A program made the position numbers and the translations under genes. The notes beneath the pieces were generated by a model, which saw only the letters and a program-made list of their open reading frames with translations, was not told the origin of the DNA and did no database searches. A DNA stretch of 64,000 nt from Hippophae tibetana (Eukaryota; Streptophyta; Magnoliopsida; Rosales; Elaeagnaceae), in the NCBI GenBank assembly GCA_037013495.1, contig CM072809.1:7573001-7637000 (forward strand), written 5' to 3'. Of this stretch, positions 60,462-64,000 are shown in pieces (positions within the stretch are counted from its first letter, which is position 1; every line of letters starts with the position of its first letter).

Positions 60462-63400
60462 ATAATTTTTAATTAAAGGTATAAAAAAGTGGCAAATAAT
60501 TTGGAATAAAACATTAAAATTCTGTTATAAATTCTATTTTTCAATTAATTTTTGGGGTATATTTTGTTTAATTTAAAAAATTCCATTGAAAATACACATA
60601 TATCTTGACCAAAATAAAATTATCGACAAATATATAGCAGTATCTAAAGAGTAAAGAACGAGAAAAACATATGTAATAGTATAATACCACTAGACACCGG
60701 GACCTTGCCAAGTAACCAATCCATTTAAAATTTGGAAGTTTCAGTTAAAGTATCGTCTACACCATAAGAAGATAAGAGTATACACTAATGGAGGATATTC
60801 TTATTTTGGTGTTTAGGTTTCCAAAACATAAGAGACTTTTTATTTATTTATTTTTTAATAATTACACTATTTTCACACCCGTAACTAAAACTCGAACCTC
60901 AGTCCTTTCACATGCGTAAATAAAATACATATTTTTGAAACAGAAACTCTTAAACCTCTTTTATCATAATTAATCTTTTAAGCCTTGAGTTTTTAACTAT
61001 TTCAATAATAAAAATACAAATAAAAAATATATTTTAATTTATAACAAAAACATTACAATATATAATTAAAATCACCCACATTTTTTATGTAATTATTTTT
61101 TGAATAAAAATCATATCGATCAAAATCTAGTTACAGTACACAAATAATTAATATTTATTGAAATTATTTATATTAAAAAAACTTGATATCTACCAAAAAC
61201 ATTATCATAAAAAAAATAGATAGAAAAAAATTCTATATTTCGCATATTATAAATTATATTATTTTATTATATAATTTGAGGTTAATATAAACAGTATTGC
61301 TATAAAATTTAGGTGAAATATATAAATAATTTATATTCGTTAAAACAATTTAAATAAAAAGGATAATTTACGTACTCAATGAAATGGTTAGAAAAATAGT
61401 TTTGAGAGAAATCTAATTTAAACTATGAGCAATTAACTAGCCAAAAAATTAGTTATTAATGAACAGTGACTCAATATCATGAAGTTTATTTGAACATGTC
61501 AAAGATCTAAAGTTCAAATCTCATTTACAAGTGTATAAATAGTATATTAATTAAAAAAATAAATACAAATTTAAATTTATTTGTTTTTATGAGAAAGTAA
61601 AAGAAAAACATATATAGATGAAATTTATGAACAAATATAGGAATAAAATATAAAATTATACTTTCATTATATTATAAAATAATAAAGAAGCTAAATTTAC
61701 TATTAAATATGTCATAAAATTAAATGATAATACAATTAGAAAATATGTTATACATATATATCCTTTACATTAAGACATTTGTGTCGTTTAATACATTAAA
61801 TTAAAAACAAGGTACGAAAAAAAGACCAATTAAAAATAAATAATATATTTTTAATTTTTTTTAATTTTCAATAAAATAATAGAAATTAAAAAATATCAAA
61901 ATGATTGTAAACTAATTTTCATATTAAGTGTCACTTTATTATTGTTAATTACACGTATTTTATTCATATATTAATAACTTGAAACAAAAATAAAAAAACA
62001 TTAAAAGAAAAATTATTAAAATAATATTATATGTCCTTAATTTATCAATTTTTTCATAACTAAGGGATTAAATGATAAATTTTTTAATGTAAGTGACTAA
62101 ATAATACAATCTAATTTAAGATACTTTTGTCACCTATACAAATATATTAGAAGATGAATAAATTCTAAAAAAATGACTTTATTGTTAAAATTGTTGTTTT
62201 ATATATATTTTTTAATAAAAAATAATTTTTATAAATGATTCAAATTAGGGAATTTTATGATAAGAAATTAATCATTTTAATACCTTATTAGCTTGTGATT
62301 AGTGTTATTTTTAATATTAAAAAATTTAAAATATAAACATTCAAAGATATTATTTATCTTTATAAGAATAAAAATGAAAAGAAAAATTTGTAATTTTATT
62401 TATAAAACTTATCAAACTTGAAATATTTCACATTCTTTAGAGAAAAATAATTTTTAAAGGGAGCACAAATCAATTTATACACAATAAAAATATTACAAGG
62501 AAAAGATAAATTTTAAAAAATTGAGAGTGACACATGCTCCTCTTGGAACATATGTGTCTCCGTTCTTGTACATATTTACTAGAAAATACCCATCATAAAA
62601 ATAAGAAAAAACGGATAGAAAAATAATTTTAAATTTTATGAATAATCATTAAATGTTACTGCATGGTAACTTTTTTTAAAAAATAAATAAAAAAATTTGA
62701 TTTACTTGGCACCAGGTGGTATGTAATTCTCCTTAAAACAAGCAAGAAAGATAGGTGCATGGTAGTCAATAAGAGAATTAGATTTTCCTTGCGAGTTGGT
62801 TATTTGTATCCCTTTCTTGCTTTTAGTTCCCCTTTAGGAAGTTGCCAGTAGGAATAAAACACACCTTTAAAATCAAAAGAATCATTCTCCTATGGAACTT
62901 CCTTTCACTATATTATTCAATTATATTAAGAATATAGTTTGGTTTGCTCGAAAAATTTGGATACATGTAATATATATATATATATATAAGTGTGATCAAG
63001 TAGCTAGTTCAATTAAACCTTTTTTGCTTTAGCCTTCGTTTATAGTCTTTTTTATATTTAAAATGTAACTGGAAATGAGACTTTTTTTTTAGAAAAAATA
63101 AAATGAGGTTAAAATTTTCATCAAAAAGGATTTTTTGTTTCAAGTTATCAAAATATCATGTTAATTTTGTAACGAAGGATTTTTTTTTTTTAAATTAACT
63201 AGAAGAATAAAAAAATAATATATTTTGATAAAGGGTTTAAAATTTCTTACTAAAAGTTGGGAAAAAATAAAAATTATTAACTTTTTTCACCTCTAAAAAT
63301 AGAAAAAACATAAATAAGTATTAAAAATATAATATTTTAATTTATTGGAATATGATGAAAATATTTTTCATTAGTAACTATCAGAGATAAATTAGAAAGA

Positions 63401-64000
63401 CACACAAACGTTGTAATTTGTTTTAATTTTTTCTTATTTTTTTTTTAAAAGAATCTATCATATAAGATTCATTAATTTTTTAATAAAATATTGAAATTTA
63501 GCATTTAATAGAAAAAAATTTAAAATTTAGCTAGCCATGAAAAAATAGTATGAAGTATGTCTACATTATATATCTTTAATTGATAAAAAAAATCAATTTG
63601 TATTGATAATGCTATAAAAAAATGCTACTTAAAATTAATAACTTTTTTAAGTTTTAGTTAATTTAAAAAAAAAACCCTTAAAAGGTAGTAAGTTTATTTT
63701 AGACAAAAAAAAATTTATTACTCTTTAAAAAGTATAAAAAAATACTAATATTTAAACTAAGTTATTAAAATAAAATATTTTAAAAATATAAAACATTTAA
63801 AATATTAAATTAGTGTTAACTTGTGTACCCAAAACATAGTACCGGATCCCTTAAATTTTTTAAGGAAATAATATTTTAAATCAACAAAAGAAGAAATTTG
63901 AGCGTGTGAATCATAGTTGTTTCAATAAATAATTCATAATTGGGTAATAATATTGTGATTAATTTTTGTTGTTTCCAAAACAAAGATGTATTTAATTACA
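60460..64000. other. AT-rich intergenic DNA to the window end
   Basis: No frame with recognisable protein similarity. The segment 62,690-62,960 is less AT-biased and could be promoter-like, but no transcript could be supported. Confidence 0.5.

Noticed and set aside
1..64000. tRNA, rRNA, miRNA hairpin or CRISPR structures
   Set aside because: No tRNA box B-like GGTTCGAATCC with a plausible cloverleaf, no rRNA sequence and no regularly spaced repeat array was seen; many AT palindromes exist but are expected at this composition.

Overview
The window is nuclear DNA of a dicotyledonous plant. It is very AT-rich, its genes are split by GT-AG introns, and it carries plant Ty1-copia and CACTA (En/Spm) transposon remains plus TRIM-like elements. 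I see no prokaryotic, organellar or viral gene set and no CRISPR array. I could not identify the species. There are two complete protein-coding genes, one truncated gene, and about 50 kb of intergenic and repeat DNA.

Layout. 1-5.9 kb: AT-rich intergenic DNA with a decayed non-autonomous LTR element (about 3.27-5.32 kb). 5.9-10.2 kb, minus strand: a complete 12-exon BOR1-type borate exporter gene (715 aa). The DNA upstream of it (10.2-10.7 kb) carries several upstream AUGs, including two minimal AUG-UAA motifs. 12.26-12.77 kb: a nearly intact 0.5 kb TRIM. 13.5-25 kb: two collinear, gene-less copies of one multi-kilobase segment, with small LTR elements in and between them. 28.0-29.2 kb, minus strand: two intact 3' exons of a DUF952-family gene whose 5' part is missing. 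A copia element (29.29-31.20 kb, minus) begins 77 bp upstream of the first surviving exon. 32.7-35.4 kb, plus: a 5'-truncated, frameshifted copia element. 35.8-38.7 kb, minus: a complete 3-exon galactinol synthase gene (338 aa) with a heat-shock element and a G-box/ABRE upstream of its TATA box. 39-64 kb: AT-rich intergenic DNA, a decayed CACTA transposon (about 48.5-52.2 kb) split by a repeat with a GC-rich island, microsatellites, and one candidate 40-aa membrane peptide ORF near 59 kb.

BOR1 and galactinol synthase act in unrelated pathways: boron export to the xylem, and raffinose-family osmoprotectant synthesis. From memory, Arabidopsis BOR1 (At2g47160) and GolS1 (At2g47180) are also near neighbours, so this looks like a conserved syntenic block whose interior has been expanded and damaged by repeats. 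I found no previously undescribed multi-gene system. The best leads are the BOR1 upstream AUG-stops, the decapitated DUF952 gene, the GC-rich tandem array in the copia leader, the collinear gene-less duplication, and the small membrane-peptide ORF.
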